Made by a program: the position numbers and the translations under genes
The notes under the pieces: model-generated
Told to the model about the DNA's origin: nothing
The model's input: the letters and a program-made list of their open reading frames with translations, nothing else
The model's database searches: none
Assembly (NCBI GenBank): GCA_022709905.1
Contig: JAKLHY010000004.1
Location: forward strand, 1 to 64,000
Source of the DNA: Verrucomicrobiota bacterium
GTDB taxonomy: Bacteria; Verrucomicrobiota; Verrucomicrobiia; Limisphaerales; UBA1319
Length of the DNA stretch: 64,000 nucleotides
Direction: 5' to 3'
Shown: positions 17,921-25,996 of the stretch, piece by piece
Position numbering within the stretch: position 1 is the first letter of the stretch
How the letters are laid out: each line of letters starts with the position of its first letter

Positions 17921-19138
17921 TCACAGCTGGGCATTCGGATCGTCCGCCCCGCAGGGGCCTTCCGTCGCGACTTGGCTGAGTGTTCTCTCGAGATTCCGCA
18001 GGGATTCATCATAATTGTAATCCCGGCTGATACGATTCAAGCCGCGCTGGCCCAGGGTCTGAGCCAGATCCTTATCGTTGAGCAATCGCTCCACCCGGCC
18101 GGCAAAAGCCGCCTTCTCCATCCAAGGAACCAGGTATCCATTGTAACCGTCGGTCAGCCAGTCCTTGATTCCGCCCGCGTCAAAGGCCACCACTGGCAGC
18201 CCGTAACCCATGGCCTCCAGTCCACTCAAGCCAATGGGTTCCGGCCACAGGGAGCTGATCACAACCGCCGAACATTCCCGATAGTATTCCCTCAACTCCT
18301 GCGGGGAAATCCAACCTCTGAATGAAACCCGATGCTGCATTCCTAACCGCTTCGACAATCGCTCACAGTAGGCTCGATGGCGGCCTTCCCCCAGAATGAC
18401 GCACTCGAAGTGCGTTCTGACCAGGGCCAAGGATTCCAGCAGCACATCGACTCCTGCGCCCCGGGTAATCTGTCCCGAGTAAAGTATCAAATTCCGATCG
18501 CAGAAGCTGCTCTGAATCGGATTGTCACTGGGACGGGGAATGGGCGGGTGGACCTCAATCCGCCGGCCGTCAAATCCGTTGAGCAGCAGTTGTTCCTTCA
18601 TGTAATGGCTCGCAACCAGCATCCGGTTAAAGCGCTGATTCAGCATCACCTCTTTCTTCTTGGATGACAAGCTGTTCCATTGGAACGGCAAACGGCCTTC
18701 CCGAGCCCCAATCAGAAACGCGCCGCATGGAAAAACACAGTAACGAGATACGGGACGCATGCAAATCCGGCGGCTGAATGGCGCATATCGATAGCGTCGC
18801 ATGCAATAAAGATCATGGTCGTGCACCATCCGTGCCAGGGGCCGTCTCGAAGAAACCAAGGCCCTCAAGACCGAGAGATCACGCAATTGATGGACAAAGA
18901 CCACGTCCGGCTTGAATCGATCAAGAGCGTCCAACATCGACCGGTTTTTACCATGGCTTGTGAGCAAGTAGCGATGGCTGAAGGTTCGGTCCCACTCTGC
19001 TCGATCCATCCCGTTCCCAAGCCCATGAATAATGCCGATTTCATGGCCCCGCCGCTTGAGTTCAGTCGCGGTCAGGAGCAGACTTCCGTCTGCTCCCGCC
19101 CCCCCCCCAAATCGGTCATGAACATAGAGTAGCTTCAT
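17921..19138 (-). CDS. Glycosyltransferase family 4 (GT-B retaining)
   Basis: A 405-residue enzyme opening MKLLYVHDRFGGGAGADGS. The ATG at 19138 is preceded by AGGGAAGAG, which decides it over in-frame codons further upstream. The C-terminal Rossmann half shows NLILYSGQITRGAGVDVLLE, VILGEGRHR, the HRVSFRGWISPQELREYY acceptor block and the nucleotide-sugar motif WPEPIGLSGLEAMGYGLPVV, with the two glutamates of the E-x7-E motif. It probably adds a sugar to the lipid-linked repeat unit of the exopolysaccharide made by this cluster. Donor and acceptor are unknown. The neighbouring epimerase gene lies 91 bp upstream on the same strand. Confidence 0.9.
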   Translation of the reverse strand: MKLLYVHDRFGGGAGADGSLLLTATELKRRGHEIGIIHGLGNGMDRAEWDRTFSHRYLLTSHGKNRSMLDALDRFKPDVVFVHQLRDLSVLRALVSSRRPLARMVHDHDLYCMRRYRYAPFSRRICMRPVSRYCVFPCGAFLIGAREGRLPFQWNSLSSKKKEVMLNQRFNRMLVASHYMKEQLLLNGFDGRRIEVHPPIPRPSDNPIQSSFCDRNLILYSGQITRGAGVDVLLESLALVRTHFECVILGEGRHRAYCERLSKRLGMQHRVSFRGWISPQELREYYRECSAVVISSLWPEPIGLSGLEAMGYGLPVVAFDAGGIKDWLTDGYNGYLVPWMEKAAFAGRVERLLNDKDLAQTLGQRGLNRISRDYNYDESLRNLERTLSQVATEGPCGADDPNAQL

Positions 19139-19229
19139 CTCTTCCCTCATGCCCCGATAAGGAGCATCCAATCGCTCCGCGTCCGGCGATCCGAGGCGTT
19201 GGAGGGTTCTGAACTTGCATAGAGGCGGG

Positions 19230-20144
19230 TCATGGACGCAAGTACCTCGAAATCCCGGCACGAAAGGACCGGGGCTCCAATCCGAGAATCTCGCGGGCAG
19301 GCTGTATATCGCCAGTATTCGATTCCTCCAACATCGCCAGTTGATCCCGGGTCAGAGGAGGGGGGTAATTCAGCAGGCCTCCCATGATCCATTCACAGCC
19401 CAACGCTAAAGGCCAAAGTAGTCCTGCCGGAATTCGGAACTGCCTCCGCGGCCTGCCCAGCACGTCCTCAATCGTCTCGAAAACCTGCCGAAGACTGAGC
19501 GCTTCCGGTCCGCCGAGATCGAAAGTCATGCCATGACTTCGCACTTCCTCAAGACACCGCTCAAAACAGAAAGCGACTTCATCCACGCCTAACGGCTGCA
19601 TTCGCCCCCTGCCACTGCCGAGGACAGGCACCCAGGGAAAGCGTTGAATGAGCTTGGCCAGCGTGTTGACAAACTGGTCCCCCGGCCCGTAGATGATCGA
19701 CGGCCTGAAAATCGTGTAATCCAGCCCGCTCCGCCGGACCAGTTCCTCCGCTTCCCATTTGGTTTGGTGATACCGGGAAATCGCTTCCGGGCGAGTGCCC
19801 AGGGCGCTCATATGAACGAACCGTCGCACCCCCTCCTGACGCGCTGCCTCAAGCAAAAGCCGCGTGGTCTGAACATGTGCCTGGGAATAGGTCCGCGATC
19901 GTGTCGGGGCAATAATCCCAATCAAATGAATGACAGCCTCGGTTTCCCGCATCGCCTCGCGAAGCCGGTCGGGCCGGTCGAATGTGCTTTCAACCCTTTC
20001 CACCCGTTCCATCCGGGCCAGCGCTGTCGCCCGGGACGAATTCGATCGTCCAACCATGGCGCGCACCCCATGGCCTTTGTCCACCAGTTGACGCACCAGG
20101 GCGTTTCCGACAAAACCGGTTGCACCTGTGATCAGGATCTTCAC
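19230..20144 (-). CDS. NAD(P)-dependent epimerase/dehydratase (NDUFA9-like extended SDR)
   Basis: A 304-residue extended short-chain dehydrogenase. The Rossmann motif is ITGATGFVGNALVRQL and the catalytic pair is the Y-x3-K of SRYHQTKWEAEELV. FRPSIIYGPGDQFVN and GRGRMQPLGVDEVA are typical of the atypical NDUFA9/YwnB-like group, which often acts on quinone or sugar-nucleotide substrates. I chose the GTG at 20144, two bases after the stop of the upstream cyclophilin gene, since MKILITG-type starts are usual; a TTG at 20150 is the alternative. Context with glycan genes favours a sugar-nucleotide role, but that is inference. Confidence 0.82.
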   Translation of the reverse strand: MKILITGATGFVGNALVRQLVDKGHGVRAMVGRSNSSRATALARMERVERVESTFDRPDRLREAMRETEAVIHLIGIIAPTRSRTYSQAHVQTTRLLLEAARQEGVRRFVHMSALGTRPEAISRYHQTKWEAEELVRRSGLDYTIFRPSIIYGPGDQFVNTLAKLIQRFPWVPVLGSGRGRMQPLGVDEVAFCFERCLEEVRSHGMTFDLGGPEALSLRQVFETIEDVLGRPRRQFRIPAGLLWPLALGCEWIMGGLLNYPPPLTRDQLAMLEESNTGDIQPAREILGLEPRSFRAGISRYLRP

Positions 20145-20146
20145 TC

Positions 20147-21013
20147 TCAATATGCGATACGGACTCGATAATAGCGCCGGTTTTGAGACGAATCAGCATC
20201 GACAAATTCCTGTTGAGTTCCATCCCCCACCACGGTTTTGACAACTTGCCATTGCGGGGGAGTCAGAACCGAACTGGCTTCCACATGGTTGGCAACTCCA
20301 GCCACGCTCGGCCAGGACACCGTCGTCTTGCCATCCTTCCCCCGTCGGAGGGTGACCTCCAGCAATCGGATTTCAAAATACGTTAAGTCCGGATAGAATG
20401 GCGGAGTGAAGCCGGTGTAAAGCACCGGAAGATGGCTGAATACCGCCGCGGAGTTTCCATACCATTGGGTCATGTCCACGATGCCCGCTCCCATTTCCAA
20501 AGCCCGCCAAAGCAGCAAGACGTCCCGTCCGCGCTTGACCTGGCCGAAGACGGTGAATCCACCGTTCTGCGTATCCAGGACGGCGGAGTTGTTGGTTAGA
20601 TTGAAAAACCATTGGCTGGTTGCCGAGTGCGGGTTTCCAGCGATCTTCGCCATGGCAATCGTCCCAAATTCATTCGAAATTCGCCGCCCGCGATTGAACT
20701 CGTTGGTGATGGGCCCAAACGATGGCACGGCGGAATACCGGGTGAATGGCTCATACAGGTTCGTTTGCGCCACCGAGTAACCTCCCCCTTGCACGACAAA
20801 GTTGGGTTCACACCGGTGAAGGAAGGACCGATCGTAGGCCCCGGCCCGCGCTAATTTGACAAAGTTGCCCACCGTGAGCGGTTTGTCCTGATCGAACAAT
20901 ACCACTTCCATCTCTCCGAACGGGACCTGAAACCAAGCCAAGGTGTCCGCGCGAATCGGAGAAAAAACCGCGGCTCCGATCAGCAACGAACAGATAGGCG
21001 GCAAAATGCGCAT
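20147..21013 (-). CDS. Secreted cyclophilin-type peptidyl-prolyl isomerase
   Basis: About 288 residues from the ATG at 21013, which gives a clean signal peptide (MRILPPICSLLIGAAVFSP). A longer frame to 21091 is open but would place a second hydrophobic stretch ahead of it. The cyclophilin core contains LTVGNFVKLARAGAYD, HRCEPNFVVQGGGY with the catalytic Arg, FGTIAMAKIAGNPHSATSQW, FFNLTNN and FTVFGQVKRGRDVL. A C-terminal extension of about 90 residues has a beta-rich pattern ending RRYYRVRIAY, like domains seen at the ends of other exported proteins of this phylum. It should assist folding outside the cytoplasm. Its stop is coupled to the epimerase start. Confidence 0.9.
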   Translation of the reverse strand: MRILPPICSLLIGAAVFSPIRADTLAWFQVPFGEMEVVLFDQDKPLTVGNFVKLARAGAYDRSFLHRCEPNFVVQGGGYSVAQTNLYEPFTRYSAVPSFGPITNEFNRGRRISNEFGTIAMAKIAGNPHSATSQWFFNLTNNSAVLDTQNGGFTVFGQVKRGRDVLLLWRALEMGAGIVDMTQWYGNSAAVFSHLPVLYTGFTPPFYPDLTYFEIRLLEVTLRRGKDGKTTVSWPSVAGVANHVEASSVLTPPQWQVVKTVVGDGTQQEFVDADSSQNRRYYRVRIAY

Positions 21014-21102
21014 GAACCGAACGTGGCCTGAGAACGCTCCAATTGCAATCGGAATTAGAAAGGCGTTGAGGGGATTCAAAAACCGAGTCATGCTGCTGCC
21101 CT

Positions 21103-22146
21103 ATGGTTTTGCCACCAACGGTTGTTGACAGGCCATTGCCGGCTTTCTTCCAGCGGAGCCTGGAAAATGGACGCCTCGGTCACGCCTACCTGTTGACAGG
21201 CGATCGCCTGGACTGCGTCGAGGAGACCGCCCGCACACTGGCGCAAGTGTTGAATTGCGAGAATCCAATCGGCCGCCTGCCAGCAGGATACGGCACCGCC
21301 CCTTGTCTCCAATGCACCGCCTGCCGGCGCATCAGCACCGACAACCATCCCGACGTCCTATGGTGGCGGCCTGAATCCAAACTCAGGATCATTACGATCG
21401 ACCAGGTGCGTGAGCTGCGGAAAACCGTTTATCTTAAACCCCTCGAAGCCAGATACAAAGTCGCTGTGATCGTGGCCGCGGACCGCCTCAATGCCCAAGC
21501 CGCCAACGCGTTCCTGAAAACATTGGAAGAACCCCCGGAAAAGTCCATTCTGCTCCTTCTCACCACCGAGCCTCAGCGGATTATTGAGACCATCATGTCT
21601 CGATGCCTCCGCCTGGCCTGCGAGAACCCTCACGCTGCATCCCCCCTCCCTGAATCCCCCTCCTATCTGCGGAAATTCAGCGAGGGTGTCCTTCAAGAAA
21701 CCGGTCGTGAGCTGTTGTCACGTTACCGCCTCCTGGGCATTCTCCAGCAGCATCTTGCCGAGGCTCGTGAACGCGCGCAAACCGAGCTCACCGCCCGTTC
21801 GCCGCTCGAAAAATACGAAGACGCCGATCCCGGTCTTCGTGAGAAATGGGAACAGGAACTGGCCGCCGCCATGGAAGCCGAATACCGATTGCGGCGTGCC
21901 GAAATGCTCGCCCAAGTCCATGCCTGGTTGAGGGATATCTGGCTGGCTACCCTTGCGGCAAGCCCAGCCCTCTTCCTCCATGCCTCTTTATCATCCACCA
22001 CCGAGAAGATTGCCCATCGCCTCGAATCCGAGGCCGCGCTCGAGAACCTCCGCATCCTGGAAAAAACCTGCCGCCTCCTGCAAACCAACGTCCAGGAGGC
22101 CCTGGCGCTGGAAGTCTGTCTGCTGCGGCTGAATTTTGGCCGTTGA
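21103..22146 (+). CDS. holB: DNA polymerase III, delta' subunit
   Basis: A 347-residue clamp-loader protein. RLGHAYLLTGDRLDCVEE replaces the Walker A motif, as is usual in non-ATP-binding delta'. Four cysteines of the zinc module follow (LNCEN ... PCLQCTACRRI). HPDVLWW, IDQVRELRK and AQAANAFLKTLEEPPEKSI are the classic DnaX/HolB blocks, and IETIMSRCLRL carries the SRC motif that contacts ATP of the neighbouring subunit. It functions in loading the beta sliding clamp. It is divergent from the cyclophilin gene, and rpsU follows 101 bp later on the same strand. Confidence 0.92.
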   Translation: MVLPPTVVDRPLPAFFQRSLENGRLGHAYLLTGDRLDCVEETARTLAQVLNCENPIGRLPAGYGTAPCLQCTACRRISTDNHPDVLWWRPESKLRIITIDQVRELRKTVYLKPLEARYKVAVIVAADRLNAQAANAFLKTLEEPPEKSILLLLTTEPQRIIETIMSRCLRLACENPHAASPLPESPSYLRKFSEGVLQETGRELLSRYRLLGILQQHLAEARERAQTELTARSPLEKYEDADPGLREKWEQELAAAMEAEYRLRRAEMLAQVHAWLRDIWLATLAASPALFLHASLSSTTEKIAHRLESEAALENLRILEKTCRLLQTNVQEALALEVCLLRLNFGR

Positions 22147-22191
22147 CAGGCGGCTGACGGAAACTTAGGCTCCACCGCACGACTGAAGCTC

Positions 22192-22218
22192 CCAGGGCGC
22201 CGCGAATGGCGCCACTGG
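22192..22218 (+). promoter_or_regulatory. Hairpin in the rpsU leader
   Basis: CCAGGGCGCC at 22192-22201 pairs with GGCGCCACTGG at 22208-22218 (one bulged A) around a GCGAAT loop, giving a ten-pair stem that ends 10 bases before the rpsU Shine-Dalgarno sequence GGAGAGGAG. There is no T-run, so it is unlikely to be a terminator of holB. A translational control element or an mRNA-processing site is possible. Confidence 0.4.
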
Positions 22219-22247
22219 AAAGGGTCATGGAGAGGAGTTGAGTTAAT

Positions 22248-22445
22248 TTGACTGAGATTAGAATTAAAAAAGGCGAATCCCTCGAAAAGGTCCTGCGCCG
22301 CTTGAAAAAACGCCTGGATCGCGAAGGGGTCTTGAAAGAAGTCAGGGGCCATCGGTATTATGAGAAGCCGAGTGAAAAACGCCGTCGCAAGATGAAGATG
22401 GCGCGCTTCTCTGCCATGTTGAGCGCCCGGTACGCGGACCTGTAA
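22248..22445 (+). CDS. rpsU: 30S ribosomal protein S21
   Basis: A 65-residue basic protein beginning with TTG (TTG ACT GAG ATT), read as MTEIRIKKGESLEKVLRRLK. The core RYYEKPSEKRRRKMKMARF matches bS21, including the conserved Y-x-K-P-S segment and the arginine/lysine-rich helix. It binds the 30S platform near the anti-Shine-Dalgarno region. The strong GGAGAGGAG 10 bases upstream decides the TTG start, since a TTG at 22238 is closed at once by TAA. A rho-independent terminator follows the stop codon at 22467-22508. Confidence 0.95.
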   Translation: MTEIRIKKGESLEKVLRRLKKRLDREGVLKEVRGHRYYEKPSEKRRRKMKMARFSAMLSARYADL

Positions 22446-22466
22446 CCGGTTTGAACCATAATACAG

Positions 22467-22508
22467 GCCGAGTGCTGTTGGTTGGCAAAACCGCACTCGG
22501 CTTTTTTG
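22467..22508 (+). terminator. Rho-independent terminator of rpsU
   Basis: GCCGAGTGC at 22467-22475 pairs perfectly with GCACTCGGC at 22493-22501, with an inner GGTT/AACC pairing in the loop, followed immediately by TTTTTTG. The next start codon lies only four bases after the end of this T-rich tract, at 22513. Confidence 0.9.
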
Positions 22509-22512
22509 TTTT

Positions 22513-23427
22513 ATGTATTCCCTTTCCACCTGTTGGAATTCCAGCCGGCATACCGACGGACGTGCCATGTTGCGCGAAATCCGGGAGCTGGGATTTGAAT
22601 ACGCCGAACTCAGCCACGGCATCCGAATCAGTCTGCTCCCGGGCGTCTTTGAAGCCGTCGATGCCGGGGAAATCCGGATCTCCTCCCTCCATAACTTCTG
22701 TCCCCTCCCGATCGGAGTAAACCACGCCGCCCCAAACATCTTCAAGTTTACCTCGCTCGATACTCGAGAACGCGAAAACGCCTATCGTTACTCGGTCAAA
22801 ACCATCGAAACCGCCGCCCGCGTCAAGGCCCCCGTCGTTGTTCTTCACCTCGGATGCATCGAGATGAAGGATTATACCGACAAGTTGATTGCCCTCGTCG
22901 AGGCGGGACTCCGGGAGTCACCCAAGTTCGAAAAGCTCTGCGCCGAGGCCATTTCCAAACGCGAGGCCCGCAAGGAAAAACACGTTCAGCTCGCCAATGA
23001 AATGGTCCTGCGCCTCGCGGATCATGCCCAGCGACTCGGAGTCCGGCTCGGCGTTGAGAACCGGGAAGCCGTCGAAGAAATCCCCCTCGAGGAGGATTTC
23101 CCCTGGTTCTTCCAGGAGCTTAATCATCCGGCTATCGGCTATTGGCACGATACCGGCCACGCCCAGATCAAGGAAAATCTCGGGTTCATGAACCACGTCA
23201 TCCACATGGAAAACCTCGCCCATCGCCTTCTGGGCTGCCATATCCATGACGTTCAGTTTCCAGCCCGGGATCATTGCCCTCCCGGCACGGGAGTGATCGA
23301 TTTCGCCTCGTTGCGTCCGTTCATTCAGTCCCACCATCTCCGAATCCTTGAAATGTCACCCGGAGTTGAAGCCGAGGAGATCCGTCAGGGTTTGCTTCAT
23401 CTGAAGTCAATCTGGGGAGAAACGTGA
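22513..23427 (+). CDS. Sugar phosphate isomerase/epimerase-like TIM-barrel protein
   Basis: A 304-residue protein of the AP-endonuclease-2/xylose isomerase-like superfamily. It opens MYSLSTCWNSSRH and has barrel strands with metal-ligand candidates: LGFEYAELSHG, HNFCPLP, VVVLHLGCIEM, GVRLGVENREAVEEIP (Glu), AIGYWHDTGHAQIKEN (His-Asp-x-x-His), LLGCHIHDVQ (His) and LRILEMSPG (Glu). This is a complete metal site, so enzymatic activity on a sugar is likely; the substrate is unknown. The ATG lies four bases beyond the rpsU terminator, so the message has little or no leader unless transcription reads through. It overlaps the next gene by four bases (GTGA). Confidence 0.88.
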   Translation: MYSLSTCWNSSRHTDGRAMLREIRELGFEYAELSHGIRISLLPGVFEAVDAGEIRISSLHNFCPLPIGVNHAAPNIFKFTSLDTRERENAYRYSVKTIETAARVKAPVVVLHLGCIEMKDYTDKLIALVEAGLRESPKFEKLCAEAISKREARKEKHVQLANEMVLRLADHAQRLGVRLGVENREAVEEIPLEEDFPWFFQELNHPAIGYWHDTGHAQIKENLGFMNHVIHMENLAHRLLGCHIHDVQFPARDHCPPGTGVIDFASLRPFIQSHHLRILEMSPGVEAEEIRQGLLHLKSIWGET

Positions 23428-24512
23428 CCAAGCCAAAAGCCATTTGGAGCCTGCTGTGGCGGCTGACCATATGCGGGCTTCTGCTGGCGTGGATTTTCCA
23501 CAGGATCTTCACGCAGGAAGGCCGCCTCGCCTTGCAGGCCCTGGGACAGGAGTTCGACCAACTCTCCCGGCCGGAACAGTGGCGCGCCGCCTGGCACTAC
23601 GGCCCTCGCGAGTTGTGGCACACTCTGAACCTGGTCCATCCGATCGCCTTCATCCTCTCCCTCCTCTTCATGGGACTCACGATTTTCATTGGGGTTTGGC
23701 GCTGGCGCCTGGTCATGCAGACCCAGGGGCTCCATCTGCCAGCCGGCCGCGCCCTGGAAATCTCCCTGGTCGCTCATTTCTTTAACTCCTTTCTTTTGGG
23801 CTCCTCCGGAGGAGACTTGATCAAGGCCTACTATGCCGCGCGCGAAACCCACCACCAGAAACCCGAAGCGGTCATGACGGTTCTTGTGGACCGGATCATC
23901 GGTCTTTTTGCCATGCTGACGTTCGCCGGCTGTATGATGGTTCCCAACCTTTCCTTGCTGAGGTCACACGAACGATTGGCTGCTCTGGCCGGTCTGATCC
24001 TCCTTATGATGGTTGGCTGCGCTGTCTTCCTGTTGATCGCCTTCTGGGGAGGATTATCCCGTCATTGGCCGCAGGCCCGGCACTGGCTTCGGGCCTTGCC
24101 CAAAGGCGATTTGCTCGAGCGCGCCCTCGACGCAGCCCGGCGAATCGGCCGGGAACCCGTCATGCTGGCGAAAATGCTGGGTGTGTCCATGATCCTAAAC
24201 CTGGCCTGCGTGGGTCAAGTGATGGCTTTGGCCTTCGGACTCGACCTGCATCTGTCCCCGCCGGTTTTGCTGCTGGTCGTCCCCATCATCATTTGCATCT
24301 CGGCCATCCCGATTACCCCCAATGGTCTCGGAATTCGAGAGAACCTGTATGTCCTGATGCTGGCTGTGCCCGAAATCAATACCCCGGCCACCTCGGCCCT
24401 CTCCCTGTCCCTGCTCGCCTATGCCGGCAGCCTGATCTGGAGCCTCGGCGGCGGGGCCGTCTACCTTTTTCTTCGGGACCGCCAACACCTTTATGAAGTC
24501 ACTCATTCCTGA
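23424..24512 (+). CDS. Flippase-like / lysylphosphatidylglycerol-synthase transmembrane-domain protein (UPF0104)
   Basis: A 362-residue polytopic membrane protein starting with GTG and overlapping the upstream TIM-barrel gene. It has about eight hydrophobic helices and the family motifs WRWRLVMQTQG, NSFLLGSSGGDLIKAYYA (SGGD-K block), VLVDRIIGLFAM (D-R) and ISAIPITPNGLGIRENLY (PNGLGxRE). These define the AglD/YbhN-like family, some members of which affect lipid-linked sugar or phospholipid translocation. Here it is translationally coupled to a putative sugar enzyme, which may hint at a shared glycolipid role. Specific substrate unknown. Confidence 0.87.
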   Translation: MTKPKAIWSLLWRLTICGLLLAWIFHRIFTQEGRLALQALGQEFDQLSRPEQWRAAWHYGPRELWHTLNLVHPIAFILSLLFMGLTIFIGVWRWRLVMQTQGLHLPAGRALEISLVAHFFNSFLLGSSGGDLIKAYYAARETHHQKPEAVMTVLVDRIIGLFAMLTFAGCMMVPNLSLLRSHERLAALAGLILLMMVGCAVFLLIAFWGGLSRHWPQARHWLRALPKGDLLERALDAARRIGREPVMLAKMLGVSMILNLACVGQVMALAFGLDLHLSPPVLLLVVPIIICISAIPITPNGLGIRENLYVLMLAVPEINTPATSALSLSLLAYAGSLIWSLGGGAVYLFLRDRQHLYEVTHS

Positions 24513-24588
24513 TTCTCCATTCTCCTGGAACTGATAAACTGATAATCCAATCTCGGACCGATAACCAACCTCCCCGCTTTCCTTCATC

Positions 24589-25953
24589 GTGAATCCCCGC
24601 TGCCCCTCCTTCGCGGAACCGTCTGAAATGCAAACAGCCGCCCGGGAAATCGTGCGGCGTTTGCGTGGGACCGGCCACGATGCCTATTGGGTCGGGGGGT
24701 GCGTGCGCGATTTCCTGCTCCAACAAAAACCCAAGGACTACGATATCGCCACATCCGCCCGTCCCGAAACTGTTCTCGCCCTTTTCCCTCAATCCCGGCC
24801 CGTCGGACGACAGTTCGGCGTGGTGCTGGTCAGCCTCAATCGCATCTGGTTCGAAGTCGCAACCTTCCGATCCGAATCTGGCTACGAAGATGGCCGGCAT
24901 CCCTCCCGTGTGGCCTTTGGTGATGCCCAGGCTGATGCCCGACGCCGCGATTTTACCATCAACGGACTGTTCTTCGATCCCATGACCGGCCGAGTCTTCG
25001 ACTGGGTCGATGGTCAGCAGGATCTGCGCGACCGATTGATCCGTACCATCGGTGATCCCCAGGAGCGATTCGCCGAAGACCATCTGCGCTTGCTCCGCGC
25101 CATTCGGTTCGCCGCCACTCTCAACTTCTCCCTCGAAGCCGATACCTCCAATGCCATCCGGCTTTTGGCGCCCCGAATTCGCCTCGTCAGCGCTGAACGA
25201 ATCCGCGATGAACTCCTCCGGCTTTTCCTCCCTCCGCATGCCGCCCGGGGATTGGATGGCCTCCGGCATAACGGCCTGCTTGACCACGTGCTTCCCGAAG
25301 TGGCCGCCACGATTCCGTGCGAACAACCCCCGGAGTCTCATCCGGAAGGAACCGTCTACCAGCACCTGCTCAAAATGTTGACCGTCCTTCCCGCCAACGC
25401 CTCGTCCGTCCTCGTTTGGGCCGTTCTCCTCCATGATATTGGCAAGCCAGCCACGGCCAGTCGAGATCCCATCAGTCAGTCCATCCATTTCTTTCGCCAT
25501 GAACAAGTTGGAGCCACCCTCGCCGGCGCACTCTTAAAACGGCTCCGCTTTCCACGGCGGCGCCTCGAGGAAATTACCACTTGCGTGCGAATGCATATGC
25601 AGCTCAAGGATGCTCTCCAGATGCGCAAGGCCACCCTGCGCCGCATGCTCCTGCGCCCAACCTTCCCCACCGAACTCCAATTGCATCGCCTCGATTGCCT
25701 CGCTTCCCACGGCCAGTTGGACATTTACCAATTCCTTCAGCGCGAAAGCGAAGCCCTTCGTCGAACGCCAACCCTCCGCCCCCCCCTCCTGACCGGACGC
25801 GACCTCCTGGACATGGGCATGCAGGAAGGCCCTCACCTGGGATCGCTCCTCGCCGAAATCCGCGAAAAACAGCTCCAGGACGAACTCAAAACCGCGGAGG
25901 AAGCCCGTCGCTGGGTCGGGGATCGCCTCGGCGCCACCCCGAAATCAATCTGA
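24589..25953 (+). CDS. CCA tRNA nucleotidyltransferase / poly(A) polymerase family protein with HD domain
   Basis: A 454-residue class II nucleotidyltransferase starting at GTG 24589 (an ATG at 24628 is possible). The catalytic region is VGGCVRDFLLQQKPKDYDIA, with the two aspartates of DYD; then FEVATFR, RRRDFTINGLFFDP, RFAEDHLRLLRAIRFAATL and a helical neck. An HD domain follows (VLLHDIGKPATA; HFFRHEQVGATLA). The HD module is typical of bacterial CCA-adding enzymes with phosphatase activity and of related poly(A) polymerases. It should mature or repair tRNA 3' ends in the cytoplasm. It is followed 43 bp later by the NtrC-type regulator. CCA-adding versus poly(A) activity is not decidable here. 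Confidence 0.92.
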   Translation: MNPRCPSFAEPSEMQTAAREIVRRLRGTGHDAYWVGGCVRDFLLQQKPKDYDIATSARPETVLALFPQSRPVGRQFGVVLVSLNRIWFEVATFRSESGYEDGRHPSRVAFGDAQADARRRDFTINGLFFDPMTGRVFDWVDGQQDLRDRLIRTIGDPQERFAEDHLRLLRAIRFAATLNFSLEADTSNAIRLLAPRIRLVSAERIRDELLRLFLPPHAARGLDGLRHNGLLDHVLPEVAATIPCEQPPESHPEGTVYQHLLKMLTVLPANASSVLVWAVLLHDIGKPATASRDPISQSIHFFRHEQVGATLAGALLKRLRFPRRRLEEITTCVRMHMQLKDALQMRKATLRRMLLRPTFPTELQLHRLDCLASHGQLDIYQFLQRESEALRRTPTLRPPLLTGRDLLDMGMQEGPHLGSLLAEIREKQLQDELKTAEEARRWVGDRLGATPKSI

Positions 25954-25996
25954 ATTTTTTCCTGATATTTTTCGCCCAATCGTTCAGGCTCTGCCT

